Assembly (NCBI RefSeq): GCF_002879885.1
Contig: NZ_PNYA01000013.1
Span: 1 to 64,000 of the forward strand
DNA from: Trinickia dabaoshanensis
Lineage (GTDB): Bacteria; Pseudomonadota; Gammaproteobacteria; Burkholderiales; Burkholderiaceae
DNA length: 64,000 bases
Direction of reading: 5' to 3'
In this document: piece by piece, positions 40,503 to 49,625 of the stretch
How positions within the stretch are numbered: the stretch's first letter is position 1
How the letters are laid out: every line of letters begins with the position of its first letter
The notes under the pieces: model-generated
Database searches by the model: none
The model's input: only the letters and a program-made list of their open reading frames with translations
Told to the model about the DNA's origin: nothing
Position numbers and translations under genes: made by a program

Positions 40503-41006
40503 ATGGTGAAGCGTCTTTCCGTCGCGTTCGGCTGCGCCCTGGCCCTCGCGCTCGCGGGCTGCGCACAGCCCTGGCAAGGGTTTTCGGCCGGCCAGGATCA
40601 ATCGGCGGTGGTCGCGCGTCTAGGCCCGCCGCGTGAGATCTACGACTTGCCGAACGGCGGCAAGCGTCTAATGTGGCCCACGCAGCCGATGGGCGAAACG
40701 ACCACGGCCGCCGACGTCGATGCCGCGGGCAAGATCGTATCGGTGCGGCAAGTGCTGCAACCGAACGAGTTCTACAAGGCGCAGATCGGCACGTGGACCA
40801 AGCAGGACGTGCTCGTCAACTTCGGGCGCCCGGTGGAGACGGCTTACTTTCCGTTGATGAAGCGCGAGGTGTGGACGTATCGATACCAGGAAGACAACGT
40901 GTGGTACCAGCTCTACCACTTCTACTTCGATCCGCAGGGCATTCTTCGGCTAACGCAAAAGACGCCCGATCCGCTGCACGAACCCGAGCGCGACCGGCTG
41001 TGGTGA
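40503..41006 (+). CDS. Outer-membrane lipoprotein with BamE-like repeats
   Basis: A 167-residue lipoprotein. Signal peptide and lipobox LALAGC give an acylated Cys near residue 20, with Ala at +2, so outer-membrane sorting is likely. The C-terminal half (WTKQDVLVNFGRPVETAYF, VWTYRYQEDNVWY, FDPQGILR) has the SmpA/BamE pattern. A first, shorter copy appears around residues 30-80 (SAVVARLGPPREIYDLPNG). It is divergent from the binding-protein gene, 159 bases apart. It is probably not the core BamE, given the duplication. Confidence 0.78.
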   Translation: MVKRLSVAFGCALALALAGCAQPWQGFSAGQDQSAVVARLGPPREIYDLPNGGKRLMWPTQPMGETTTAADVDAAGKIVSVRQVLQPNEFYKAQIGTWTKQDVLVNFGRPVETAYFPLMKREVWTYRYQEDNVWYQLYHFYFDPQGILRLTQKTPDPLHEPERDRLW

Positions 41007-41064
41007 GGGGGGAGCGCGGAAAGCAACCTCGGCCTTGCCCCGACGGTCAATAGGGCATCCGGAT

Positions 41065-41103
41065 AAAACGAAGCCCCGTGAACCGGCAGCTCACGGGGCT
41101 TCG
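41065..41103 (-). terminator. Terminator of leuA
   Basis: A 13-bp perfect stem (41069-41081 with 41091-41103) followed by UUUU in the leuA direction (41065-41068). It also sits after the convergent lipoprotein gene and may stop transcription both ways. Confidence 0.85.
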
Positions 41104-41185
41104 CGGCAATCGCCGAGGGAATCGGTCAAGGAGGAGCCGGCCTCGCGATCATCCGAGGATTTTCGCTAAGAGACGCTCCCGCCCC

Positions 41186-42730
41186 TCAAACGCCCTGCGG
41201 GTTGACCTTCTCGACATTCGCATACAGCTTGTTCAACGCCGAAATATAAGCCTTGGCGGACGCCGCGACGATATCCGGGTCGGTGCCGACGCCGTTCACG
41301 ATCCGCCCGCTCTTGGACAAACGCACCGTCACTTCGCCCTGCGCCTGGGTACCCGTGGTGATCGCGTTCACGGAGTACAGCAACAACTCGGAACCGCTGC
41401 CCACTTCGCCTTCGATCGCGTTGAGCGTGGCATCGACGGGACCATTGCCGCGGGCCTCGCCCACCGTCTCCTTGCCGTCCACCGAGAACACGACGCGCGC
41501 GTGCGGACGCTCGCCCGTTTCCGAATGCTGGGCCAGCGAGACGAACTTGTAATGCTCGCGCTGGGCCGCGGCGGCCGACTCCTCGGAGACGATCGCGATG
41601 ATGTCTTCGTCGTAAATCTCCGCCTTGCGATCGGCCAGCTCCTTGAACCGCGCGAACGCCTGATTCAATTCGTTCTCGCTATCGAGCGACACGCCGAGTT
41701 CTTGCAGCCGTTGCTTGAACGCATTGCGGCCCGAGAGCTTGCCGAGCACGATCTTGTTCGCGCTCCAGCCCACGTCTTCCGCACGCATGATTTCGTACGT
41801 ATCGCGGGCCTTGAGCACGCCGTCTTGGTGGATACCCGACGCATGCGCGAACGCGTTGGCACCGACCACCGCCTTGTTCGGCTGCACGACGAAACCCGTG
41901 ATTTGCGAAACGAGCTTGGACGCCGGCACGATCTGCGTCGTATCGATACCGACGTCCAGGCCGAAATAGTCCTTGCGCGTCTTCACGGCCATCACGATTT
42001 CCTCGAGCGCCGTATTGCCCGCGCGTTCGCCGAGACCGTTGATCGTGCATTCCACCTGGCGCGCCCCGCCGATCTTCACCCCGGCCAGCGAGTTCGCCAC
42101 CGCCATGCCGAGATCGTTGTGGCAGTGCACGGAGAAGATCGCCTTATCCGAGTTCGGAATGCGCTCGCGCAGCGTCTTGACCAAGTTGCCGTAGAGTTCG
42201 GGCACACCGTAGCCGACCGTATCGGCGATGTTGATCGTCGTCGCGCCTTCGTCGATCACCGCTTCCAGGATGCGGCACAAGAAATCCATGTCCGAACGGC
42301 TGCCGTCCTCGGGCGAGAATTCGACGTCGTTCGTGAATTTGCGCGCGAAGCGCACCGCCAGGCGAGCCTGCTCGTACACTTGCTCGGGCGTCATCCGCAG
42401 CTTCTTCTCCATGTGCAGCGGAGAGGTCGCGATGAACGTGTGGATGCGGAAGTGGTCGGCGGGCGCCAGCGCGTCGGCGGCACGCTGAATATCCTTGTCA
42501 TTCGCGCGGGCGAGAGAGCAAACCGTGCTGTCCTTGATCAGCGAGGCGATCGTGTTGATCGCGTCGAAGTCGCCGTTCGAGCTGGCAGCGAAACCGGCCT
42601 CGATCACGTCGACCTTCATCCGCTCGAGTTGTTTCGCGATGCGGATCTTCTCTTCCTTCGTCATCGATGCGCCGGGCGACTGTTCGCCGTCGCGCAACGT
42701 CGTGTCGAAAATAATCAGCTTGTCTGCCAT
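41186..42730 (-). CDS. leuA: 2-isopropylmalate synthase
   Basis: A 514-residue enzyme that condenses acetyl-CoA with 2-oxoisovalerate, the first committed step to leucine. [15 protein letters not shown] is the HMG-CoA-lyase-like active site and [16 protein letters not shown] holds the metal-binding His pair. The C-terminal 130 residues form the leucine-sensing regulatory domain. The start at 42730 ([13 protein letters not shown]) has GGAGA upstream. A leucine-rich leader peptide and candidate attenuator precede it. Confidence 0.96.
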   Translation of the reverse strand: MADKLIIFDTTLRDGEQSPGASMTKEEKIRIAKQLERMKVDVIEAGFAASSNGDFDAINTIASLIKDSTVCSLARANDKDIQRAADALAPADHFRIHTFIATSPLHMEKKLRMTPEQVYEQARLAVRFARKFTNDVEFSPEDGSRSDMDFLCRILEAVIDEGATTINIADTVGYGVPELYGNLVKTLRERIPNSDKAIFSVHCHNDLGMAVANSLAGVKIGGARQVECTINGLGERAGNTALEEIVMAVKTRKDYFGLDVGIDTTQIVPASKLVSQITGFVVQPNKAVVGANAFAHASGIHQDGVLKARDTYEIMRAEDVGWSANKIVLGKLSGRNAFKQRLQELGVSLDSENELNQAFARFKELADRKAEIYDEDIIAIVSEESAAAAQREHYKFVSLAQHSETGERPHARVVFSVDGKETVGEARGNGPVDATLNAIEGEVGSGSELLLYSVNAITTGTQAQGEVTVRLSKSGRIVNGVGTDPDIVAASAKAYISALNKLYANVEKVNPQGV

Positions 42731-42776
42731 CTCATGTCTCCAGGGGACGTTTGCTTTCGGAATACGGGGGTGGATA

Positions 42777-42820
42777 CGGAAAACGACAATTCGGGCGCTC
42801 GCGCCACCGCTGGCGACGCC
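42777..42820 (-). promoter_or_regulatory. leuL: Candidate attenuator hairpin of leuA
   Basis: Downstream of the leader peptide stop, the transcript can fold GC-rich nested stems (GGCG/CGCC and CGCCA/TGGCG types in 42791-42820), followed by a U-containing stretch ending in UUUU (plus 42781-42783 region). The structure is less tidy than a classic terminator, and folding by computation is needed. Its position between leuL and leuA fits attenuation. Confidence 0.45.
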
Positions 42821-42854
42821 GAACAACGAACGAGGCAGACGGGGGCGAAAACGA

Positions 42855-42938
42855 TTAGCGCGGTAGGCGCGCTAGCGCTAGCGCGCATAGAGGCGCACCG
42901 GCGAGAAGGGATAGGCGGGGGAAGGTCAAAATCGACAT
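42855..42938 (-). CDS. leuL: leu operon leader peptide, 27 residues, CTA-rich
   Basis: A 27-codon frame, ATG at 42938 to TAA at 42855: starts [12 protein letters not shown] and ends ALARLPR. Eight of 27 residues are Leu, and five of those eight use CTA, a very rare codon in this GC-rich genome (others TTG, CTT, CTC). E. coli leuL likewise uses CUA codons. A good promoter places the transcript start at or next to the ATG, so the peptide may be translated from a leaderless end. A 20-bp palindrome (42867-42886) overlaps the CTA codons. No protein annotation would list it because of its size. Confidence 0.75.
   Translation of the reverse strand: MSILTFPRLSLLAGAPLCALALARLPR
42867..42886. repeat. 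20-bp perfect palindrome in the leuL coding region
   Basis: GCGCGCTAGC followed directly by its reverse complement, with no spacer. It covers three of the CTA Leu codons on the minus strand. As RNA it would form a hairpin with a small loop that a stalled ribosome would disrupt. Confidence 0.7.
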
Positions 42939-42945
42939 GTCGCCG

Positions 42946-42974
42946 ACTATAGCGGCATTCGCGAAATCGCGCAA
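42946..42974 (-). promoter_or_regulatory. Promoter of leuL-leuA
   Basis: TTGCGC (42969-42974) and TATAGT (42946-42951) with exactly 17 bases between. The -10 matches the consensus at five of six positions. The predicted start is about 7 bases downstream, at the leuL ATG. Confidence 0.65.
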
Positions 42975-43076
42975 TCGGTCGGGCCGCGCCGGCCCGAACA
43001 CGCCGGTCCCGGGGGCTGAGCCTTCCAGAAACCGGCGGCGCGTGGGCCATAGCCGACACCTTGGCCGACATTTTTC

Positions 43077-43964
43077 TCAGTGATCGTGCGGCACCGACCG
43101 GGCCGGATTGTCGCGCCCGCGCACGGCCATATAGGCCCAGAACACATAGCCCGACAAGCCATACAGCACGAACAGACCGAACAGCATCAGGGGCGGATCC
43201 GACGAAACCAGCACGAACGCGACGACCACGAGCAAAATCGCGGCGAACGGCACGCGATGCCGGACATCCAACGCTTTGCCGCTATAAAACGGCGCATTCG
43301 ACACCATCGTCATACCGGCATAGACGGTCAGTACGAAAGCGACCCAGGGCAGCCAAACGAGCTTCAGCGGCACGCGGTTGTCGGTGGCGAGCCACACGAA
43401 GCCGGCGATCAGCGCCGCCGCGGCCGGGCTCGGCAATCCTTGGAAGAAGCGTTTATCGACGACGCCGATGTTCGTATTGAAGCGCGCCAGCCGCAGCGCG
43501 GCGCCCGAACAATAGATGAACGCCGCGAGCCAACCCCAACGCCCGAGATCCTTCAGCACCCACTCGTACATGACGAGCGCGGGCGCCACGCCGAACGAGA
43601 CCATGTCCGACAAACTGTCGAACTGCTCACCGAACGCACTTTGCGTGTGCGTCATGCGCGCCACGCGCCCATCCATGCCGTCCAGCACCATGGCCACGAA
43701 GATCGCGATGGCCGCGATTTCGAAGCGCACGTTCATGGCCTGCACGACCGCGAAAAATCCGCAAAAGAGCGCGGCCGTGGTGAACGCGTTCGGCAGCAGG
43801 TAAATACCGCGGGTACGCAAAAACTGCTGGCGCGCGGCGCGGCGGCTTTCCGCGGGCGCCATTTCGGACCCGAGCGTTTTATTGCGCCTAAACGGATTGC
43901 GCCGGAACGGGCGCGGCATCGGTGTCGTACCGGAGCGCGGACGACGCGGTTTGAAAGCGGCCAT
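43077..43964 (-). CDS. pssA: CDP-diacylglycerol--serine O-phosphatidyltransferase
   Basis: A 295-residue integral membrane enzyme that makes phosphatidylserine from CDP-diacylglycerol and serine. The CDP-alcohol phosphotransferase motif DG-x2-AR-x8-G-x3-D-x3-D is complete in the segment starting LDGMDGRVARM and ending FDSLSD. About seven membrane helices follow a basic 70-residue N-terminus. The start at 43964 lies 20 bases after psd. The product is the direct substrate of Psd. Confidence 0.94.
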   Translation of the reverse strand: MAAFKPRRPRSGTTPMPRPFRRNPFRRNKTLGSEMAPAESRRAARQQFLRTRGIYLLPNAFTTAALFCGFFAVVQAMNVRFEIAAIAIFVAMVLDGMDGRVARMTHTQSAFGEQFDSLSDMVSFGVAPALVMYEWVLKDLGRWGWLAAFIYCSGAALRLARFNTNIGVVDKRFFQGLPSPAAAALIAGFVWLATDNRVPLKLVWLPWVAFVLTVYAGMTMVSNAPFYSGKALDVRHRVPFAAILLVVVAFVLVSSDPPLMLFGLFVLYGLSGYVFWAYMAVRGRDNPARSVPHDH

Positions 43965-43984
43965 CTGACTCTCCTGCCGCCGCG

Positions 43985-44623
43985 TTACAGTTCGGCGAGG
44001 ATCGTCGACGAGGCGAACACCTTCTCGCCGATCGACACCTTCGCGCGGCTGCCGAGCGGCAGGTACACATCGACGCGCGAACCGAAGCGGATGAACCCGT
44101 AACGCTGACCGCGCGTGAGCGGCTCGCCGGTGCGCACGTAGCACAAGATCCGTCGAGCGATCAGGCCCGCGATCTGGACGGAGGTCACCGTCTGACCGTT
44201 CGCCGTCTGAATCACGACGGCGTTACGCTCGTTTTCGGTCGATGCCTTGTCGATCGCCGCATTCAAGTACGCGCCGGGGAAGTATTCGACCTTGGTGATC
44301 GCGCCATCCACCGGCGAGCGCTGCGAGTGGACGTTGAACACGTTCATGAACACGCTGATCTTCAGCGCTTCGCGATCCGCATAGGGATCGCGCGTGGTTT
44401 CAACGGCGACGATACGGCCGTCGGCCGGACACAGAACGGCGTTCGCTTGCGTCGGAATGGGGCGCGGCGGATCGCGGAAAAACTGGACTACGAAGATCAG
44501 GATCAGCCAGAACGGCCAAGCAAAGCCGAATCCCGCGACCGCGTGGATCAACAGCGCGACGACGGCGGCAATCGCGATGAACGGCCAGCCTTCGCGCGCG
44601 ATGATCGGGTGTGGGTAATTCAT
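43985..44623 (-). CDS. psd: Phosphatidylserine decarboxylase (short PSD-A type)
   Basis: A 212-residue pyruvoyl enzyme that makes phosphatidylethanolamine. The self-cleavage Gly-Ser lies in [11 protein letters not shown], the short-form (archaeal/Sinorhizobium-like) type rather than the LGST form of E. coli. [17 protein letters not shown] is the conserved His region. Two N-terminal helices anchor it. The ATG at 44623 ([15 protein letters not shown]) matches the family. It is followed by pssA. Confidence 0.93.
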   Translation of the reverse strand: MNYPHPIIAREGWPFIAIAAVVALLIHAVAGFGFAWPFWLILIFVVQFFRDPPRPIPTQANAVLCPADGRIVAVETTRDPYADREALKISVFMNVFNVHSQRSPVDGAITKVEYFPGAYLNAAIDKASTENERNAVVIQTANGQTVTSVQIAGLIARRILCYVRTGEPLTRGQRYGFIRFGSRVDVYLPLGSRAKVSIGEKVFASSTILAEL

Positions 44624-44661
44624 GGATTGTTTCGAACTTTTTGTAAAACCACTAGGATAGC

Positions 44662-44698
44662 AAAAGCCGCCCCGTACGGAGACGCACGGGACGGCTTT
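44662..44698 (-). terminator. Terminator of ilvC
   Basis: Thirteen-bp arms with one G-U pair (44663-44675 and 44686-44698) followed by UUUU, 57 bases past the ilvC stop. It separates the ilvIHC transcript from psd-pssA. Confidence 0.8.
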
Positions 44699-44754
44699 GA
44701 GGGGTCGAACCGCCCTCGCGCACCATCGCTGCGCGCGAGAGCCAAGCGAAATGC

Positions 44755-45786
<1,032 letters not shown>

Positions 45787-45850
45787 TTAATCGTATTCGT
45801 GAAATTCATTGAGCGCGCCCACCTGCCGGCGAGCGCGAATCGTATTAGCG

Positions 45851-46342
45851 TTATACCTTCAAGATGCGTTCGCCGCGCCCGATGCCCGAGCTGCCCGTGC
45901 GGACCGTCTCGAGGATCACGGCGGCGTCGAGCGCTTCGATGAAGGCGTCGAGCTTGTCGCTCGCCCCCGTCAGCTCGATCGTATAGGTCTTTTCGGTGAC
46001 GTCGATGATACGGCCACGGAAGATATCCGCCATCCGCTTCATTTCTTCGCGTTCCTTGCCGACCGCCCGTACCTTGATCAGCATCAGCTCGCGCTCGATG
46101 TGGGCGCCTTCGGTCAAGTCGACCACCTTCACCACCTCGATCAGGCGGTTCAAGTGCTTCGTGATCTGTTCGATCACGTCGTCCGAGCCAATGGAGACGA
46201 TGGTCAGGCGCGACAGCGAACGGTCTTCCGTCGGCGCCACCGTCAAGGTTTCGATGTTGTAACCGCGTGCGGAAAACAGCCCCACCACGCGCGAGAGCGC
46301 GCCCGGTTCGTTCTCCAGCAAGACGGAGATGATATGTCTCAT
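45851..46342 (-). CDS. ilvH: Acetolactate synthase small (regulatory) subunit
   Basis: A 163-residue regulatory subunit. The N-terminal ACT domain (MRHIISVLLENEPGALSRVVGLFSARG start) binds valine for feedback control, and the second half is the ALS_ss C domain. It lies between ilvI (125-base gap) and ilvC (79-base gap). Confidence 0.96.
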   Translation of the reverse strand: MRHIISVLLENEPGALSRVVGLFSARGYNIETLTVAPTEDRSLSRLTIVSIGSDDVIEQITKHLNRLIEVVKVVDLTEGAHIERELMLIKVRAVGKEREEMKRMADIFRGRIIDVTEKTYTIELTGASDKLDAFIEALDAAVILETVRTGSSGIGRGERILKV

Positions 46343-46467
46343 GTTGCTTTCCCGTTTATCCAGATGTCGATTGTCAGCGGCCTTCAGGCCGGCTCGCCGT
46401 GCTCCGATGCGCCCTTCGTGGGGACGGCGGCACGCGCGAGCGGTCGCGAAAGGCCCGCTCTTCGTCT

Positions 46468-48231
46468 TTAGAGGTCTTCCGAGCCGAGCAGCATCTCGGT
46501 GATGCCCTTGCCGGCTTGAACCATCGGCCAGACGTTTTCGGTCGGATCGGTCTGGAAATCGAGAAATACGGTGCGATCCTTCAAGCGCAGCGCTTCCTTC
46601 AGCGCCGGCTCGACATCGGACGTCTTTTCAACTCGGATGCCGACGTGGCCGTACGCTTCGGCCAGCTTCACGAAGTCGGGCAGCGCGTCCATATACGAAT
46701 GGGAGTAGCGCTTGCTGTATTCGATCTGCTGCCACTGGCGCACCATGCCCAGGTAGCGGTTGTTCAGCGAGATGATTTTGACGGGCGTGTCGTATTGCTT
46801 GCAGGTGGACAGTTCCTGGATACACATCTGGATGGAGCCTTCGCCCGTGATACAGACGACTTCCGAATCCGGATGCGCCATCTTGACGCCCATCGCCGCC
46901 GGCAAGCCGAAACCCATCGTGCCGAGCCCGCCCGAGTTGATCCAGCGGCGCGGCTTATCGAAGCGGTAGAACTGCGCGGCCCACATCTGGTGCTGGCCCA
47001 CGTCGGAGCAGACGAAGGCGTTGCCGTCGGTCAACTCCCACAGCTTTTCCACGACGTACTGCGGCTTGATGATCTCGCTCTTGCGGTCGTACTTGAGGCA
47101 ATCCTTGCCGCGCCAGCTTTCGATGTCCTTCCACCAATCGGCCAATGCGGCGGTATCGGGACCGTGTTCGGCGTGCTGAAGCTGCTCGATCATTTCCTTG
47201 AGCACTTCCTTGACGTCGCCGACGATCGGGATGTCGACCTTCACGCGCTTGCTGATCGAGGACGGATCGATGTCGATGTGAATGATCTTGCGCGGACGCG
47301 ACGAGAAATGCTGCGGATCGCCGATCACGCGGTCGTCGAACCGCGCGCCGATCGCGATCAGCACGTCGCAGTTTTGCATCGCCATGTTGGCTTCGTACGT
47401 GCCGTGCATGCCGAGCATACCGAGGAATTTCTTATCGCTCGCGCGATAGCCTCCGAGTCCCATCAGCGTGTTCGTCACCGGATAGCCGAGCAAATCGGCG
47501 AACTGGTTCAGTTCGCGCGAGGCATCGGCCAGGATGATCCCGCCGCCCGTATAGATGTAGGGGCGCTTGGCCGAGAGCAGCAACGAAACCGCTTTGCGGA
47601 TCTGGCCCGAATGGCCTTTCGTGACCGGGTTGTACGAGCGCAGCGACACCGTCTTCACGGGCTCGTATTGGCACGGCGTTTTCGAAATGTCTTTCGGAAT
47701 ATCGATCAGCACCGGGCCGGGACGCCCCGTGCGCGCGATGAAGAAGGCTTTCTTGACCGTCGCGGCCAGCTCGCGCACATCCTTCACGAGGAAGTTGTGC
47801 TTCACGCACGGACGCGTGATGCCGACGGTGTCGCATTCTTGGAAGGCGTCCTGGCCGATCGCGGCCGTCGGCACCTGTCCGCTGATGATCACCATCGGGA
47901 TCGAGTCCATATAGGCCGTCGCAATGCCGGTTACGGCATTGGTCACACCCGGGCCGGACGTCACGAGACAGACGCCGACCTTGCCCGTCGAACGCGAGTA
48001 GGCATCGGCCGCATGAACGGCTGCCTGCTCATGGCGCACGAGCACGTGCTGGACTTTGTCCTGCTTGTAGAGTTCGTCGTAGATATACAGTACCGCGCCG
48101 CCGGGATAGCCCCAGAGCACCTCGACGCCCTCGTCGGCCAATGCGCGCATGAGCACGGTGGCACCGATCGAGCCGGCCTCGTGGGAAGGAGTGGTATCCG
48201 ACGTGGAGAATTCCGCGCTGGGCATGTTCAT
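46468..48231 (-). CDS. ilvI: Acetolactate synthase large (catalytic) subunit
   Basis: A 587-residue thiamine-diphosphate enzyme that forms acetolactate or acetohydroxybutyrate. The N-terminal GYPGGAVLYIYDEL holds the Glu that activates ThDP. The cofactor motif GDG-x-NN is seen as GEGSIQMCIQELSTCKQYD with NNRYLGMV. AAAGGT lies 6 bases before the ATG. It heads the ilvIHC operon. Confidence 0.96.
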   Translation of the reverse strand: MNMPSAEFSTSDTTPSHEAGSIGATVLMRALADEGVEVLWGYPGGAVLYIYDELYKQDKVQHVLVRHEQAAVHAADAYSRSTGKVGVCLVTSGPGVTNAVTGIATAYMDSIPMVIISGQVPTAAIGQDAFQECDTVGITRPCVKHNFLVKDVRELAATVKKAFFIARTGRPGPVLIDIPKDISKTPCQYEPVKTVSLRSYNPVTKGHSGQIRKAVSLLLSAKRPYIYTGGGIILADASRELNQFADLLGYPVTNTLMGLGGYRASDKKFLGMLGMHGTYEANMAMQNCDVLIAIGARFDDRVIGDPQHFSSRPRKIIHIDIDPSSISKRVKVDIPIVGDVKEVLKEMIEQLQHAEHGPDTAALADWWKDIESWRGKDCLKYDRKSEIIKPQYVVEKLWELTDGNAFVCSDVGQHQMWAAQFYRFDKPRRWINSGGLGTMGFGLPAAMGVKMAHPDSEVVCITGEGSIQMCIQELSTCKQYDTPVKIISLNNRYLGMVRQWQQIEYSKRYSHSYMDALPDFVKLAEAYGHVGIRVEKTSDVEPALKEALRLKDRTVFLDFQTDPTENVWPMVQAGKGITEMLLGSEDL

Positions 48232-48297
48232 CGTTAACCTTTCGAATTTTCGGCAAAAAATTGATCGGGTGCTCTCTACCGGGCTTGTGGCTCGGGT

Positions 48298-48360
48298 TCA
48301 AGCGGCGCGTCCACTTTGACAGACGAGCTTCATGGGCCCGTCCAAAAAGAGACAAATCAC
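48298..48360 (-). CDS. Possible leader peptide of ilvI, 20 residues
   Basis: A GTG-started frame (MICLFLDGPMKLVCQSGRAA), with an internal ATG at 48333, ends 66 bases before ilvI. Five of 20 residues are Ile, Leu or Val, which is only modestly enriched. No clear ribosome site or terminator hairpin is visible, so attenuation is a weak guess. Confidence 0.2.
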   Translation of the reverse strand: MICLFLDGPMKLVCQSGRAA

Positions 48361-48378
48361 TTATGTTGCGAACCGGAA

Positions 48379-48407
48379 ACCTTATCGGTTGCGCTCGCTA
48401 AGGTCAA
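48379..48407 (-). promoter_or_regulatory. Candidate promoter of ilvIHC
   Basis: TTGACC (48402-48407) and TAAGGT (48379-48384) are 17 bases apart. The -35 is strong and the -10 is weak. The predicted leader is about 140 bases. The rest of the 375-base ilvI-sigma gap holds no gene. Confidence 0.4.
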
Positions 48408-48580
48408 GCAAAATCAAGCAAGAATTCCCGGACGAGCAACGGCCGGGGCACTGGAATCGCCCCATGTCCGCGCCAAAATAACGCATCTTTTACTCATAGA
48501 CACACGGCTAACCCCCAACTGTCTCGAAAATTTGCTAGCATCCGCGAGTTTTACGACATTTTTCTATCGATTACGGCATA

Positions 48581-48595
48581 CGCGAAAATTTCGCG
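48581..48595. promoter_or_regulatory. Palindrome just upstream of the sigma factor gene
   Basis: CGCGAAAATTTCGCG has 7-bp perfect arms around one central A and ends 12 bases before the sigma ATG. Its core CGAAAATTT recurs at 48525-48533. It could be an operator for autoregulation or could occlude the ribosome site, since no Shine-Dalgarno sequence is visible. Confidence 0.4.
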
Positions 48596-48607
48596 CCGCC
48601 CCCTCGG

Positions 48608-49171
48608 ATGGCATCAGACAAGGAACTCGCCGATTTTCTGGCGGGCGTCGAAAGGCGCGCGTTTAAGCACACCGTCTACGCCGTGCGCGACGACGATGCC
48701 GCCCTCGACATCGTCCAGGACGCGATGATCAAGCTCGCCGAAAAATACGGCGACCGTCCGCCCGCAGAGCTGCCTCTGCTATTTCAGCGTATCTTGCAAA
48801 ATGTGATGCACGACCACTTTCGCCGCCAGAAAGTGCGCAACACATGGGTCAGCCTGTTTTCGTCGCTCGGCAGCGGCGAGGACGACGAATTCGACCCGCT
48901 CGAGACGATCGAGGCCGACGACAGCGTGAGCGCCGGCCTGAGCAGCGAGCAGAAGCTCGAGCGCGACCAAGTGCTCGCCCTCATCGACGCGGAGATTCAA
49001 AAATTGCCGGCGCGTCAACGGGAGGCGTTTCTCATGCGTTACTGGGAAGATATGGATGTCGCCGAGACCGCCGCCGCGATGGGCTGCTCCGAGGGAAGCG
49101 TGAAAACGCACTGCTCGCGAGCGACGCACACATTGGCGGTCGCGCTCAAGGCCAAAGGAATTACGCTATGA
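48608..49171 (+). CDS. RNA polymerase ECF-type sigma factor
   Basis: A 187-residue sigma-70 family protein with regions 2 and 4 only. Region 2 is seen in AALDIVQDAMIKLAEKYGD and QRILQNVMHDHFRRQKV. Region 4 (LPARQREAFLMRYWEDMDV, AAAMGCSEGSVKTHCSRA) is a clear -35-binding helix-turn-helix. The linker is about 50 acidic residues. It overlaps the DUF3619 gene by 4 bases (ATGA), so the two are translationally coupled, a common sigma/anti-sigma layout. Confidence 0.88.
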   Translation: MASDKELADFLAGVERRAFKHTVYAVRDDDAALDIVQDAMIKLAEKYGDRPPAELPLLFQRILQNVMHDHFRRQKVRNTWVSLFSSLGSGEDDEFDPLETIEADDSVSAGLSSEQKLERDQVLALIDAEIQKLPARQREAFLMRYWEDMDVAETAAAMGCSEGSVKTHCSRATHTLAVALKAKGITL

Positions 49172-49605
49172 GCTCCGCTCCAGAAACCAGAGAACTCGAA
49201 TTCGCGGGGAAGATCTGCCGCGCGCTCGACGAACGCACAGCCGATTTGCCCGCCGCGACGCTCGATCGCCTGGCCGGCGCGCGTCGTCTCGCGCTCGCAC
49301 GCAAAAAGCCTGAACCCGTTGCCGCCCCGGCCTTCGTGCCGGTGCTCGCGCACGCCGGCGCCGATGCCGGCGCGCCGTTCAACGCCGCGCCCTCGGGCAA
49401 ACGGCGCCTGTCGCCGCTCGCCCGCATTCTGCGCGTTTGGCCCGTGGTGGCGCTCGTCGGCGGAATCGCCGTCATCGCCTATTGGGAAAACCTGCAACGC
49501 TCCGCGGAGCTCGCCGATATCGACGCCGCGATGCTGAGCGACGATTTGCCCCTCAATGCTTATCTCGACCACGGGTTCAATGCGTACCTGTCGCGAGCGC
49601 GCTAA
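49168..49605 (+). CDS. DUF3619 family membrane protein, possible anti-sigma factor
   Basis: A 145-residue protein with a cytoplasmic N-terminal helical part (EFAGKICRALDERTADLPA), a linker, one membrane helix (about residues 92-108, WPVVALVGGIAVIAYW) and a short periplasmic end. That topology and the ATGA overlap with the sigma gene fit a membrane anti-sigma factor. No zinc-binding HxxxCxxC motif is present, so this is a hypothesis from context. Confidence 0.8.
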   Translation: MSSAPETRELEFAGKICRALDERTADLPAATLDRLAGARRLALARKKPEPVAAPAFVPVLAHAGADAGAPFNAAPSGKRRLSPLARILRVWPVVALVGGIAVIAYWENLQRSAELADIDAAMLSDDLPLNAYLDHGFNAYLSRAR

Positions 49606-49625
49606 GGCAGGTGGAGAATAACCGG

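Noticed and set aside
48241-48270. T6 run just upstream of ilvI as a terminator.
   Set aside because: Only three-base-pair stems can form before it, so it is not a credible intrinsic terminator.
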